A stretch of DNA of 19,572 nt from Gemmatimonadota bacterium (GCA_016713435.1 JADJPD010000021.1:1-19572), one strand, 5' to 3'; positions 10,039 to 18,750 are shown, counted from the stretch's first letter. The notes: generated by a model not told the origin, from the sequence alone. A program made the numbers and translations.

Positions 10039-10935
10039 CTACCGGTTGAAGCTGGCGCAGGGATCCTCGCGCGCGGCGCGCGGGGTCACCAGCACCAGGT
10101 CGTAGAGCTGCCGCTCCTCGGCGCTCGGCATGGCGCCGGTGCTGTCCCGCTCCAGCAGGCCCACCACCAGCACCTGCTTGCCCTCCGCCGCCTTCGACAG
10201 CATCCGCGGCACCCCGATGTCCCGCCGCACGTGCCCGTTGCCGGCGATGAGCCATGCCGGCCCGGTGGCGCCGGCCGAGAGCAGGGCGTTGGTCATGGCC
10301 GCATCGCGCAGTTCCTGCATGGCGCGCATGCCGGGCACCATGTTGAGCGGGAGCTGGCCGCAGTGGCTGGCCAGGAGCTCGTCATCGATGGTCTTCCGTT
10401 GCACGCTGTCGAGCGGGTAGCGGGTGACGAGGTCGGCGAGCGGCGCCGGCGCGGTGCCGATGCCGTTCCGCACCACCGCGCGCAGCACCTCGCGCTTGAC
10501 GCCGCTGCCGCGGAGCTCGCGGCCCACCGCCACCGCCGCGGCCACCACCGGCTCATGGAGCGGCCAGCGCCACCCCTTCCGGTCGAAGCCGTGCGCGTCG
10601 AGCCAGGTGGTGTCGACCGTGGCCGGCCGGGCCATGGTGCTGTCGTTCCAGGTGAACTGCTCGAAGACAACCCCCGGCTTCCGCGCCGCGAGGGCGCGGA
10701 GCAGGCGGCCGCGTACCTCGTGGTCGCGGGCGTTGTCGTGGTACTCGCCGAGCAGCACGTAGTCGGCCGCCTGCGCGCGGCGCAGCAGCTCCGCGGTGGG
10801 GAGGGTGGCCCCGGTGCGGGAATCGACGACGATGGTGGAATCGGTGAGCTGGAAGGCGGCGGGCGCGGGGCCCTGGGCGGCGGTGCTGCTGCAGGCAGCG
10901 AGCGCGACGGCCATCAAAGGAAGGGAGATTCGCAT
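10039..10935 (-). CDS. ChaN family lipoprotein (haem-binding uptake fold)
   Basis: Intact, 298 residues from MRISLPLMAVALAACSS, a lipoprotein signal with LAAC lipobox (Cys at residue 15). That fit decides for the ATG at 10935 rather than an upstream GTG at 10962; neither has a clear ribosome site. The body matches the ChaN/Cofac_haem_bdg family: YVLLGEYHDNARDH near residue 60, GVVFEQF about 30 residues later, and WLIAGNGHVRRDIGVPRML near the C-terminus, which is the family's GNgHvR.d.GvP signature. ChaN-type proteins are outer-membrane-associated and implicated in haem or iron handling. Its DUF6438 lipoprotein neighbour lies 48 nt upstream in transcription order. Substrate not deducible. Confidence 0.85.
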   Translation of the reverse strand: MRISLPLMAVALAACSSTAAQGPAPAAFQLTDSTIVVDSRTGATLPTAELLRRAQAADYVLLGEYHDNARDHEVRGRLLRALAARKPGVVFEQFTWNDSTMARPATVDTTWLDAHGFDRKGWRWPLHEPVVAAAVAVGRELRGSGVKREVLRAVVRNGIGTAPAPLADLVTRYPLDSVQRKTIDDELLASHCGQLPLNMVPGMRAMQELRDAAMTNALLSAGATGPAWLIAGNGHVRRDIGVPRMLSKAAEGKQVLVVGLLERDSTGAMPSAEERQLYDLVLVTPRAAREDPCASFNR

Positions 10936-10983
10936 GGGCGAAACTAAAGGCCCGCCGAGCACCGGCGCAAATGCGGCCGGGGG

Positions 10984-11544
10984 TCAGCGGCCACGCAGGC
11001 TGTCCACCCACTCGAAGGTCCGTCCCAGCGAGTCCACCGCCAGCGCCCACCGGAGGTAACTGCGGATGGGCGGCGGCGCGTCCGCCTCCTGCGGGTAGCA
11101 GCCGTGGTAGTAGCGCACCTCGTACCGCGTGCCGCCCTGCCAGAGGGTCAGGATGCTGGCCGGAAAGTCCGTGGCCGGCTGGCCGCAGAGGGAATCACCG
11201 GGGATGTAGGTGGAGTCGAGCGCCAGGAAGCCGCCCGACACCATGTCGCGCGCCAGGGCGTCGAGCCGCGCCGTCGGCACCGTGAACTCCCGCCGGAAGC
11301 TGGCGGTCGGGGCGTTGCCCTTCACGAAACCCCGGCCGTCGGCCAGGAGCGTCAGGGTGTAGACCGGACAGAAGCCGAAGCAGGGGGAGCGCTCGAGGCT
11401 GAGCAGGGAGTCGCCGGGGCTCGGGGCCAGGGTGACGGTGTCGGCGGCGGTGGAGTCGGCCGCGGGCGTACGTGACGTCTCGCCGGCGCAGGCGGCGAGC
11501 GCCAGGAGCAGGCTGAGCGTGGCCAGCGGGGAACGGAGCGTCAT
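10984..11544 (-). CDS. DUF6438-like lipoprotein
   Basis: Intact, 186 residues. The signal MTLRSPLATLSLLLALAACAG has lipobox LAAC with Cys at residue 19. The mature protein contains LERSPCFGFCPVYTLTLLADG, the CfGxCPvY signature I associate with DUF6438, and GFVKGNAPT, followed by YEVRYYHGCYPQEADAPPP. The paired cysteines (CFGFC) and two later ones suggest disulfides outside the cytoplasm. No convincing ribosome site before the ATG at 11544. It probably shares a transcript with the ChaN-like gene. Function unknown. Confidence 0.78.
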   Translation of the reverse strand: MTLRSPLATLSLLLALAACAGETSRTPAADSTAADTVTLAPSPGDSLLSLERSPCFGFCPVYTLTLLADGRGFVKGNAPTASFRREFTVPTARLDALARDMVSGGFLALDSTYIPGDSLCGQPATDFPASILTLWQGGTRYEVRYYHGCYPQEADAPPPIRSYLRWALAVDSLGRTFEWVDSLRGR

Positions 11545-11569
11545 GGGAGGCCGGGAGACAAGAGACGTA

Positions 11570-11592
11570 TCGGCGGAGCTACGCTCCGCCGA
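11570..11592. repeat. REP-like palindrome, unit 1
   Basis: tcggcggagc (11570-11579) and gctccgccga (11583-11592) form a 10-bp stem with loop tac. The same core, cggcggagc / gctccgccg, recurs at 11631-11651, and a half copy gctccgccgctac ends at 11702. Confidence 0.6.
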
Positions 11593-11630
11593 CTCGATCC
11601 AACCATCGTCTAGGATCTTGGAGATCCAGC

Positions 11631-11651
11631 CGGCGGAGCGTCGCTCCGCCG
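11631..11651. repeat. REP-like palindrome, unit 2
   Basis: cggcggagcg (11631-11640) and cgctccgccg (11642-11651) are perfect complements. The sequence between units 1 and 2 includes a smaller hairpin, ggatc/gatcc (11613-11617 / 11623-11627). The units sit just beyond the 3' end of the response regulator gene and may act in 3'-end protection or termination. Confidence 0.6.
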
Positions 11652-11697
11652 CTACGGGCTCGAGCCGGGCATCGTGCAGGAGCCTGGGGCTCCGCCG

Positions 11698-12132
11698 CTA
11701 CACGTGCATTCTACCGGCCTCGCTGCTGAGCGCAAACTCGCCGGCGGCCACCTGGCGGAGCACCGACAGGAGCTCCTCCTCGCCGTCGTTCTTGGAGACG
11801 TAGCCCCAGGCGCCCGCGCCGAGGGCGCGGTCCACCAGCTCGGGCCGGACGTGGCCGCTGAACATCACGGCGCGCACCTCGGGATCGCGCTCGGCGAGTT
11901 CCTCGATGGCGCGGAAGGGATCGGTGCCAGGCAGGTCGATGTCCACCAGCACCAGCCGGGGATGCCGCTCCAGCGCCTCCGCCACCAGGTGGTCGGCCGC
12001 GGGGAGCCAGCCGAGCCACTCGAAGTCGGGGAGCCGGGAGAAGAGCAGTTCGAGGGCCGCCGCGATCTCCGCGTTGTCGTCCACGCAGAGGACGGCGTGG
12101 CGGCGGCCGGTGCCGGACGTAGGCAGGGTCAC
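11698..12132 (-). CDS. receiver-only response regulator
   Basis: Intact, 144 residues, single CheY-like receiver with no output domain. Key residues are visible: acidic pair D18/D19 (CVDDN), phosphoacceptor D64 (VLVDIDLPG), S92 in the Ser/Thr position (VMFSGH), and K114 (YVSKND). The GTG start at 12132 overlaps the kinase stop by 4 nt (GTGA), so translation is coupled and the kinase is the likely phosphodonor. The tail FALSSEAGRMHV resembles the linker of NarL-type regulators, as if the DNA-binding domain were absent. It may act as a phosphate shuttle or sink, or through protein contacts. Confidence 0.9.
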   Translation of the reverse strand: MTLPTSGTGRRHAVLCVDDNAEIAAALELLFSRLPDFEWLGWLPAADHLVAEALERHPRLVLVDIDLPGTDPFRAIEELAERDPEVRAVMFSGHVRPELVDRALGAGAWGYVSKNDGEEELLSVLRQVAAGEFALSSEAGRMHV

Positions 12133-15100
12133 GTGGTCACCATGGGTGCATCGAGTTCCTCGAGGGCGGCGCGAAGCGCCTGCTTCACGTCGCCGAACGG
12201 GGCGTCCGCGGGGAGGGTGATCACCCGGCCGCGGGCCCCAGGGGGCACGTCGCCTTCCACCACGAGCAGGTCGGCGGTCCGGGCCGCGTCGGGGTCGGCC
12301 TGTACTTCACAGCCGCGCTGGCGGAGGTGGGCCGCCACGTAGGCGCGGAGCCGGGGGTTGCCCATCCCCACGTACGCACACCGCCCTGGGGCGCCACGGC
12401 CGAGCGGCGGCTCGGCCCGGGGAAGCCGGAGGGTGAAGGTGGTGCCCTGGCCCGGCGCCGACTCGAGCTCCACCACGCCACCCGCCTCCTGCACCAGGCC
12501 GTACACCAGCGCCAGGCCCAGGCCGGTGCTGATGCCGCGCGCCTTGGTGGTGAAGAACGGCTCCATGCAGCGCTGCTGCACCTCCGCATTCATCCCCGGC
12601 CCCGTGTCGCTCACGCGGACCACCACCTCGGCGCCGCACGGGCGGATGGCCACGGTGACGATCCCCGGCGGCAGCCCCTTGAGCGCGTCGCCGGCGTTCT
12701 GCACCAGGTTGAAGACCGCCTGGGTGAGCGCCGGGGCGGAGATGCGCACCCAGGTCGCCTCGTCAGGCATGACGGCCTCGAGCTGGGTGCCCCGGGGCAG
12801 GATGTTGCGGAGCACCGCCTCCGCCTCGCGCCACCAGCGGCCCACCTCGAGGGCGCGTTCCTGCGCCGCCTGCTGCGGGTCCACGGCCAGCAACCGGAGC
12901 CCGCTGGCCAGGCGCTGCAGGTAGGTGGCGGAGGCGCGGATGCCGTCGAGCTCGCGCTGCACCTCGAGCGGGAGGTCGAGCGCCTGCAGCGTGTCGAGCC
13001 GCACGCGCAGGGGCATCAGCAGATTGCCCATGTCGTGGCCCAGGCAAGCGGAGAGGGTGCCGAGGAGGCCATCCGCTCCGACACCCGGAGGCGGCGGTGC
13101 GAGACCTCGAAGCTCCCCGGTGCGCTCCTCCACCAGCCGTTGCAGCTCCTCCCGGTGCAGGCGCAACTCTTCCGTCAGGCGCCGCTCCTCGGTCACCTCA
13201 CCGGCCACGATGTTGATCCCCACCACCGCCCCCGCCGCGTCGCGGAGCGGGTACCACGACTCCACCCAGGTCCGCTCCACCCCCGGCGCCGCCGGTGTGG
13301 TCCCGCGGAGCTCGAAACCCAGCACCGGCTCGCCCGCGAACACCCGCTCGGCGACGGCGCGCACGCTCGGGAGCAGGTCGGGGAGGAGCTCCGCCACCGT
13401 GCGGCCCAGGTGCGCCTCCACGGGCAGGCCGTTGATCTCGGCCAGGCGCCGGTTGATGCGGACGAAGCGCAGGTCGCGGTCCAGCACGCACAGGCCCACC
13501 GGCGCCGTGTCGTAGGTGGCGGTGGCTCGCCCAGGCGGGCGCGGGCCACTTCCTGCGTCTCGCGCAGCTCGTGGATGTCGGTGGCGGTGCCGTACCAGGT
13601 GCGCACCTGCGTGGCGGGATCCACCACGGGGATGCCGCGGCTCAGGTGCCAGCGGAAGCACCCGTCGGCCATGGCGAGGCGGTGCTCGCAGCTGAAGGGC
13701 TGGCCCGCCGCGACGGCCTCGGCCCAGGCGCGAGCGGTGCGCTCGCGGTCATCCACGTGGAGCCGGGGCTGCCACTCGAGGCTTCCGCCCGGGCCGGCGC
13801 TGGCGCCGCGATACTCGCGGGCGCGCTGGCTCACGTACTCGAGCTCGCCGGTGTCGTCGGCCACCCAGACGAGCTGGGGCATGGCGTCGGCCAGGAGGCG
13901 GAGGCGCTGCACGCTGGCGAGGACGCGCTCGCGCTCGCGGGCCAGCTCGTCCTCCATGCGGCGGCGGGTGGTGATGTCCTCGGTGGCCAGGATGATGCCG
14001 CCCACCTCGCCCTGCCCGTCGATCCAGGGCCGCGCCTCCCAGCGCACCCAGCGGGGCTCCCCCCCGGGGGCCTCGTAGCGCTCCCCCGCCGAGCTCACCA
14101 CCTCGCCCGCGAGGGCGCGGCGGTGCGCCGCGCGCCAGGCGGCGGGGAGCGCGGGGAAGAGGTCGTAGTGCCCGCGGCCGATGACCTCGTCGCCGTCGAG
14201 GCCGAAGTCGCCGAGGTAGCGGCGGCTGGCGGCGAGGTAGCGCATGTCGCGGTCGAACATGGCGAGCCCGGCGGGCGCGTGCGCGATGAAGAGCGCCAGC
14301 CGCTCCTCCCGCTCCCGCAGCGCCCGTGTCAGGCGGGCGCGGTCCATCCACGCCGCCACCAGGTCGGCCAGGGTGGCGATCAGGTCCAGCTCCGTGGTGC
14401 GGAAGCGCCCCCGCCGCCGGCTGGCGAAGGACAGCACGCCGAACACCCGGTCCTCGGCCGCGATGGGATAGCCCGCGTACGCGCGGAGCCCCGGCAGCGC
14501 CGCCTCACACTCCGCCAGCTCCTGCTCCTCGAGCACCAGCGGCATGGCGCGGGCCAGCACCTGGCCGCAGAGGTACTCGCCGGGGCGCACCCGGCTCACC
14601 CCCGGGTGCGCCGCCAGGTCCAGGCCCAGGCTCGAGACCAGCTGCAGGGCGCCGTCGGGCTCGAGGGTGTAGTGGAGGTAGCAGTCGGCGTCCACCCGGC
14701 GGCACAGCTCGCGGAAGGTGCTGCTCAGCACCTCCTCGGTGGAGAGCGCCGCCCGCGTTGCCGAGCACCAGCCGCGCGGCCGTGTCGGCCACCAGGCGCG
14801 CGGCGTCGTCCCGCTCGCGCAGTTCCGCCTCGGCGGCGCGGCGGGCAGTGACGTCGGTGACCAGCGAGATCAGCTCGTGCGGCCGCCCGTCCTCCACGTC
14901 CAGCACCGAGACGAACTTGTGCACCCAGCGCACCGAGCCGTCCTGCCGGATGAAGCGCCCGTCGAGCTCGTACGAGGGGATGGCCCCCGCCAGCAGCAGC
15001 TGCATGTGCGCCCGGCTCCGCTCCCGCTCCTCGGCGTGCAGCAGCGCGGGGAACTCGCGGTGGCGGAGCTCCTCCTCGCTCAGGCCGGTGATGGCCGAGT

Positions 15101-15655
15101 AGGCGGCGTTGCAGCGGAGGTAGTGCCCGCTGGCGTCGATGATGGCGATGCCGGTGGTGGCGTGCTCGAAGATGGTGCGGGTGCGCGACTCGCTCTCGCG
15201 CAGCGCGCGCTGGCGCTGGCGCAGCTCGGTGGCCATCGCGAAGCGCTCGATGGCGTTCTCCACCGCGCGCGTGACGCTGCCCGGCCCCAGCCAGTCCTTG
15301 CCCACGAAGTCGGTGGCGCCGGCGCGGAGCAGGCGGGCGCCGAGCTCGCCCTCGCCGCGGCCGGTGACCACCACCACCGGGGCGGGCAGCAGGAGCGGGA
15401 GCATCCCGGGTCCTCCGGCTCGCGCGGGAGGCCGGCGAGGAGGTCGAAGGCCGTGCCGTCGGGCAGGGTGTAATCCACCAGCAGCGCCTGGTACGGCTCA
15501 GCGTCCCCCACGCGCGCCAGCGCCTCCGCCACGCTGCCCACCTCCACGAAGCGGAACGCGCGCGCGACCGCGCCGCGGAGGAGCGCGCCCTTGATCAGGG
15601 CGCGGTCGTCCGGGCTGTCATCCGCGATCAGGACCCGCCAGCGTGGCTCGACCAT
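12129..15655 (-). CDS. large hybrid sensor histidine kinase, REC-PAS-GAF-PAS-PAS-PAS-HisKA/HATPase-degenerate REC (three frameshifts)
   Basis: About 1175 residues from MVEPRWRVLIADDSPDD. Approximate domains: receiver 5-125 (D12/D13, phosphoacceptor D61 in LLVDYTLPDG, VVVVTGRG, FVGKDW); PAS 160-280 (GIAIIDASGHYLRCN); GAF 308-438 (VDADCYLHYTLEPDG to GVLSFASRRRG); PAS 452-570; PAS 587-698; PAS 711-822; dimerisation helix with His about 873 in LGHDMGNLL; HATPase about 960-1075 with N box NLVQNAGDAL, DTGPGM, EPFFTTK and GLGLALVYG. The HDxxN-like H box and EPFFTTK place it near NtrB-type (HPK4) kinases. The last 85 residues look like a receiver without the acidic phosphorylation site. Frame breaks: near 15404 (base missing, GGG run), near 14752 (base extra), near 13533 (base missing). 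No membrane helix, so cytoplasmic sensing is likely. It overlaps the response regulator by 4 nt. Confidence 0.9.
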
Positions 15656-15942
15656 GACACTCGACGAATGGTCCCCGGGGGCGGCGCGTGAGCCCGGCGG
15701 GAAGCAAAGGCGCAAGGGAGACAAGGTTCCCTAAACTGGGCTGGCCCGGGGCTTTGCGCATCGGGCCGGGAGGGGCACCCGGGCCTCCCCCCTAAGGGGC
15801 AGAATGAGGCACCCCGAACATCGGACACGGCGGATTCCTGCAGGGTCAGGCACTCGCCTATCCGGCCGGCGGGCATCCGTGCCCTCGGGGCGCCGTCCGG
15901 GCGTCCCTCCCGAGTTCTCCCTTCCCCAGCCGAGGAGCCAGC
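15656..15942. promoter_or_regulatory. divergent intergenic region between kinase and dehydrogenase
   Basis: This 287-bp gap separates divergent genes and must hold both promoters. No convincing -35/-10 pair stands out in this GC-rich sequence. It contains a hairpin, ggcccg (15743-15748) with cgggcc (15762-15767), and several G/C-run stems up to about 15800. The minus-strand open frame across it shows no protein-like content. Confidence 0.5.
15932..15936 (+). promoter_or_regulatory. ribosome binding site for the alcohol dehydrogenase
   Basis: gagga lies 6 nt before the ATG at 15943 and supports that start. Confidence 0.7.
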
Positions 15943-17093
15943 ATGCGCGCCATGACCTACCGGGGCCCCTTCCGGGTCCGGGTCGACAACAAGCCGGAAC
16001 CGGAGCTCGAGCACCCGCGGGACGCCATCGTGCGCGTGACGCGCGCGGCGATCTGCGGCTCCGACATCCACCTCTATCACGGCCTGGTCCCCGACCTCCG
16101 CGTCGGGACGACCTTCGGCCACGAGTTCATCGGGATCGTGGAGCGGGTGGGCCCCGCCGTCGAGTCCCTCGCCCCGGGCGACAAGGTGCTCGTCCCCTTC
16201 AACATTGCCTGCGGCAGCTGCTACTGGTGCGCGCGGGCCTCACCGCCAGCTGTCACAATTCAACCCCTCCTCCACCATGATGTGCGGTGTGTACGGCTAT
16301 TCGCACACACGCGCAGCCTACGACGGCGGCAGAGCCGAGCTGGTGCGGGTCCCCTTCGCCGACGTGGGCCCCCTCAAGATCCCGGCCGACCTCAACGACG
16401 ACGATGCCCTCCTCCTCACCGACGTCTTCCCCACCGGCTACAGCGCCGCCGAGATGGGCGAGATCCGGGAGGGGGAGACGGTCCTGATCTACGGCGCCGG
16501 GCCCGTCGGCATCATGGCGGCGCGCTCGGCCTGGCTCATGGGCGCCGGCCGGGTGATCGTCACCGACCACCTGGACTACCGCCTCGACTTCGTGGCGCAA
16601 TACGCCCCCGCGGAGGTGGTGAACTTCCTCCACGTGGACGATCCCGTGCTCCACTTCAAGGGATGACCGACGGCCTCGGCGCCGACGTGGCCATCGACGC
16701 GGTGGGGTGCGACGCCTCCGGCAGCATCATGCAGACGCTCACCGGCCAGCGGCTCAAGCTGCAGGCGGGCAGCGCCACCGCGCTCATGTGGGCGGCCAAC
16801 ACGGTGCGGAAGGGCGGGCGGCTGGTGATCATCGGCGTCTACGGCCCGCCCTACAACCTGGCGCCGATCGGCAGCCTCATGAACAAGGGCGTCACGGTGC
16901 GCGCCGGGCAGTGCTCGGTGAACGCTACCTGCCGCGGCTCATCGAGCACATCCGCGAGGGACGCGTGAATCCCGGCGCCATCATCACGCACCGCTTCCCG
17001 CTCGAGGACATCGCCGAGGCGTACCGGGTGTTCACCAGCAAGCGGGACCAGTGCATCAAGCCCGTCATCTTCCCCGCCACCCGCGCCGCCTGA
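15943..17093 (+). CDS. zinc-dependent alcohol dehydrogenase, formaldehyde-dehydrogenase-like MDR family (four frameshifts)
   Basis: About 384 residues if repaired, the usual size for this medium-chain dehydrogenase branch. Opens MRAMTYRGPFRVRVD. Catalytic zinc ligands are in ICGSDIHLYHG and FGHEFIGIVERVG. The structural zinc lobe reads CGSCYWCARGLTASC (CxxCxxC-x7-C) once a frameshift is repaired. The nucleotide-binding Rossmann motif is GAGPVGIMAARSAWLMGAG. Four one-base deletions explain the breaks: near 16237 and 16257 (either side of TASCH), near 16662 (HFKG / MTDGLGADVAIDAVG) and near 16923 (QCSV / YLPRLIEHIREG). Adding four bases gives 1155 nt, divisible by three. Likely oxidises an alcohol or aldehyde with NAD; the substrate cannot be told from sequence. 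A conserved hypothetical follows 8 nt after its stop, so the two form an operon. Confidence 0.92.
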
Positions 17094-17101
17094 GGAGCAC
17101 C

Positions 17102-17642
17102 ATGGGAACCACGTACACGGACACGGAGACGCGCGAAGCCGACGGCCGGCAGAACGGCACTGCCGCCCCCGACCAGCGCCCGCTCCTCGGCGACCGCTTC
17201 CGCGAGATCCGCGGCTGGGGCGCCGACCTGGACCCGGCCCGCCGCCCGGGCCACCCGCACGAGACCCCCTCGGAGGTCCGCACCCCGCGCGGCCGCGTCC
17301 CGGAGCGCCAGGTGCCGAGGACCAAGATCTACGTCTCGCTCGAGCACGACGGCATCACGCCGGTCTTGGGCACCGCCGCCCCGCCGTGCCTCGTGAGCGG
17401 CCTGATCCGCGACTGGGCCTTCCGCTACAGCCTGGATGCTGCTGCTCCTCGCCGACCGGGTGAACGTGCTCGAGGGCAACCTCGAGGACCTGGCCCGGGG
17501 GCGGAACACGGAGATGCTCCGGGACCGGAAGAACGAGGTCGTCGCGCGCTTCGTCCACGACCGGAGCCGGAAGGAGAAGATGATGCTGGCCGGCGTCGCG
17601 GTCGGTCTCGCGATCGCGATCGTCGGTTTCGGAACCGACTAA
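17102..17642 (+). CDS. conserved hypothetical protein with C-terminal membrane helix, paired with the dehydrogenase (one frameshift)
   Basis: About 179 residues. The ATG at 17102 follows gaggag (17092-17097), which overlaps the dehydrogenase stop. The N-terminal third is polar and low complexity (MGTTYTDTETREADGRQNG). The core has LLGDRFREIRGWGADLDPA, then SLEHDGITPVLGTAAPP and LLLLADRVNVLEGNLEDL. A C-terminal helix runs MMLAGVAVGLAIAIVGFG. The frame shifts near 17433 (one base extra) in the middle of the core: RYSL and MLLLLADRV are in different frames. I recall similar 'RFREIpGWGADLD' proteins encoded next to this type of dehydrogenase, so the pairing looks conserved. Function unknown; membrane-anchored with the bulk probably cytoplasmic. 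Confidence 0.72.
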
Positions 17643-17662
17643 AAACCCTCCGCATCGATGGC

Positions 17663-17679
17663 GCGGCCCTCCGGGCCGC
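17663..17679. other. hairpin after the dehydrogenase operon
   Basis: gcggccc (17663-17669) pairs with gggccgc (17673-17679) around tcc, about 20 nt past the stop of the hypothetical gene. No T-run follows on the plus strand, so it is at best an atypical terminator. Confidence 0.35.
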
Positions 17680-17690
17680 ACCCCACTACC

Positions 17691-17804
17691 TCGCCGGTCC
17701 GTCTCTGGCGGCGCTCCTTCGACGACCAGATCATCCGCGACCCTCGCCACCTCCGCAGCGTGGAGCGCTACACCAGGAACACTCCCCGCCAGTGGCGAGG
17801 CTAG
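17691..17804 (+). pseudogene. C-terminal remnant of a REP-associated tyrosine (Y1/RAYT) transposase
   Basis: One plus frame reads SPVRLWRRSFDDQIIRD then PRHLRSVERYTRNTPRQWRG and a stop at 17802-17804. This matches the C-terminal end of RAYT-type Y1 transposases, pattern vWqRsf.d.iIRde..l..v.rYi..NParW. Upstream of about 17690 the frame no longer resembles the family and there is no start codon or catalytic HUH region, so only the last ~37 codons remain. It lies directly before the 21-bp tandem array, in a window that also holds REP-like palindromes. Identification is by motif recall over a short stretch. Confidence 0.6.
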
Positions 17805-17820
17805 CGTGCCCGCGTGCAGA

Positions 17821-17857
17821 GGTCTTCATGAAAATTCCCGACCTGGACATGAAGATC
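17821..17857. other. imperfect hairpin at the edge of the tandem array
   Basis: ggtcttcatg (17821-17830) pairs with catgaagatc (17848-17857) with one mismatch and a 17-nt AT-richer loop. It ends 7 nt before the first 21-bp repeat unit. Confidence 0.4.
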
Positions 17858-17864
17858 CTGTAAC

Positions 17865-18158
17865 GGGAATCCTCGGTCGAGTGCCGGGAAGCCTCGGTCA
17901 AGCGGCGGGAAGCCTCGGTCGAGTGCCAGGAAGTCCCGGTCGAGCAGCGGGAGGTGCCCGTCGAGCACCGGGCAATGCCTGTCGAGTAGTGGAATAGGCC
18001 GTCGAGCACCCGGAAGACCGCTCGGGCGATGGGAAAGCCCCGGTCGAGCGGCGGGAGGTGCCGGGAGGCGTTCGAGAGGCGCTGGGAATGCGTCGGGGCC
18101 TCGGCCCCCCGGTGCACGGACTGAGGCGTCGCGTGTCGGGAGGCGACCGTCGAGTGTC
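17865..18158. repeat. imperfect 21-bp tandem array, about 14 units
   Basis: Unit consensus approximately gggaagcctcggtcgagtgcc. Units 1-6 begin at 17865, 17886, 17907, 17928, 17949 and 17970, each exactly 21 nt. Units 7-9 are 20, 20 and 22 nt. Further degenerate units follow, and a clear copy closes the array at 18138-18158, so the total of 294 nt is exactly 14 x 21. The best kept part is the ctcggtcgag core, an inverted ctcg-gt-cgag. Because 21 is a multiple of three, the minus strand reads as heptapeptides (STGTSRC, STGTSWH, STEASRR, LTEASRH), but no start, ribosome site or domain supports a gene. No spacer pattern, so not CRISPR. Confidence 0.85.
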
Positions 18159-18214
18159 TGGGCACCGCCGTCCCACCGGCGGAGCAGGGCGGCGAGTGCG
18201 GGGACCTGCCTCGC

Positions 18215-18526
18215 TCAGCCGGGGGGCCCCGGGACGTAGTTCCGGAAGGGATCCGCCCGCACCTCCGCCCCCGTGGCCGCGTCGCGGAAGCAGTGCACCA
18301 GCTCCACCTCCTCCCCCACCCGCCGCACCAGCGTCCGCTCCAGCGTCAGCTCCTGTCGCCCGGGGTAGCCGAGCTCCGTCAGGCGCTCGGCTTCCGCGCG
18401 GCAGATGTCGCCGGGGGTGGGGGTGGGGCGAGGATAGGGGTCCTCGTGGTGGCGGATGAGCGCGTCCCAGTGGGCGTCGCCAGCGCGCTCGATGCTGGCG
18501 CGGATGTCCTCACGGGTAAACGCCAT
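18215..18526 (-). CDS. small hypothetical protein
   Basis: Intact, 103 residues, MAFTREDIRASIERAGDAHW to NYVPGPPG. gagg lies 5 nt before the ATG at 18526. Composition is protein-like and charged (DALIRHHEDPY; ELTLERTLVRRVGEEVELVHC), with no signal or membrane helix, so cytoplasmic. The shape helix - DPYP...P - beta strands suggests one small domain. I do not recognise a family. It stands alone between the tandem array and the REP-like pair. Confidence 0.6.
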   Translation of the reverse strand: MAFTREDIRASIERAGDAHWDALIRHHEDPYPRPTPTPGDICRAEAERLTELGYPGRQELTLERTLVRRVGEEVELVHCFRDAATGAEVRADPFRNYVPGPPG

Positions 18527-18606
18527 CTCGGCCTCGGCGAGGGAGTTCCCCGGGGGACGCCGGGGAGGAGAGATCAGCCACCCGCCCGGGCCGTGCCCCC
18601 CCGCAC

Positions 18607-18634
18607 GGTAGGGGCCGGCTACAGCCGGCCCTCC
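18607..18634 (+). repeat. REP-like palindrome, left member of an inverted pair
   Basis: gggccggc (18612-18619) pairs with gccggccc (18624-18631) around taca, preceded by ggta. The reverse complement of the palindrome at 18751-18781 begins with the same ggtaggggccggc word, so the two units face each other. Confidence 0.65.
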
Positions 18635-18750
18635 TCAAACCCACCCGGACCAGCGTCCTCGAGATGAGTGCGCGGTCACAGAAGAAGATTGAGTAATGGC
18701 GTGGGGAAGAGGAGGCAAGCCATGGTACAAGCAGATAATGGCGCAGGAAT

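Noticed and set aside
12327..14851. Long plus-strand frames 12327-14078 and 13571-14851
   Set aside because: Antisense shadows of the histidine kinase; Ala/Gly/His/Val-rich with no domains.
15628..16122. 164-codon minus-strand frame across the divergent promoter region
   Set aside because: Overlaps the start of both the kinase and the dehydrogenase; composition is not protein-like.
17865..18158. CRISPR array
   Set aside because: Units are contiguous and degenerate with no unique spacers, and there are no cas genes in the window.
17731..18165. 144-codon minus-strand frame with heptapeptide repeats
   Set aside because: Open only because the 21-bp repeat keeps phase; no ribosome site, no domain, and it also runs antisense through the transposase remnant.
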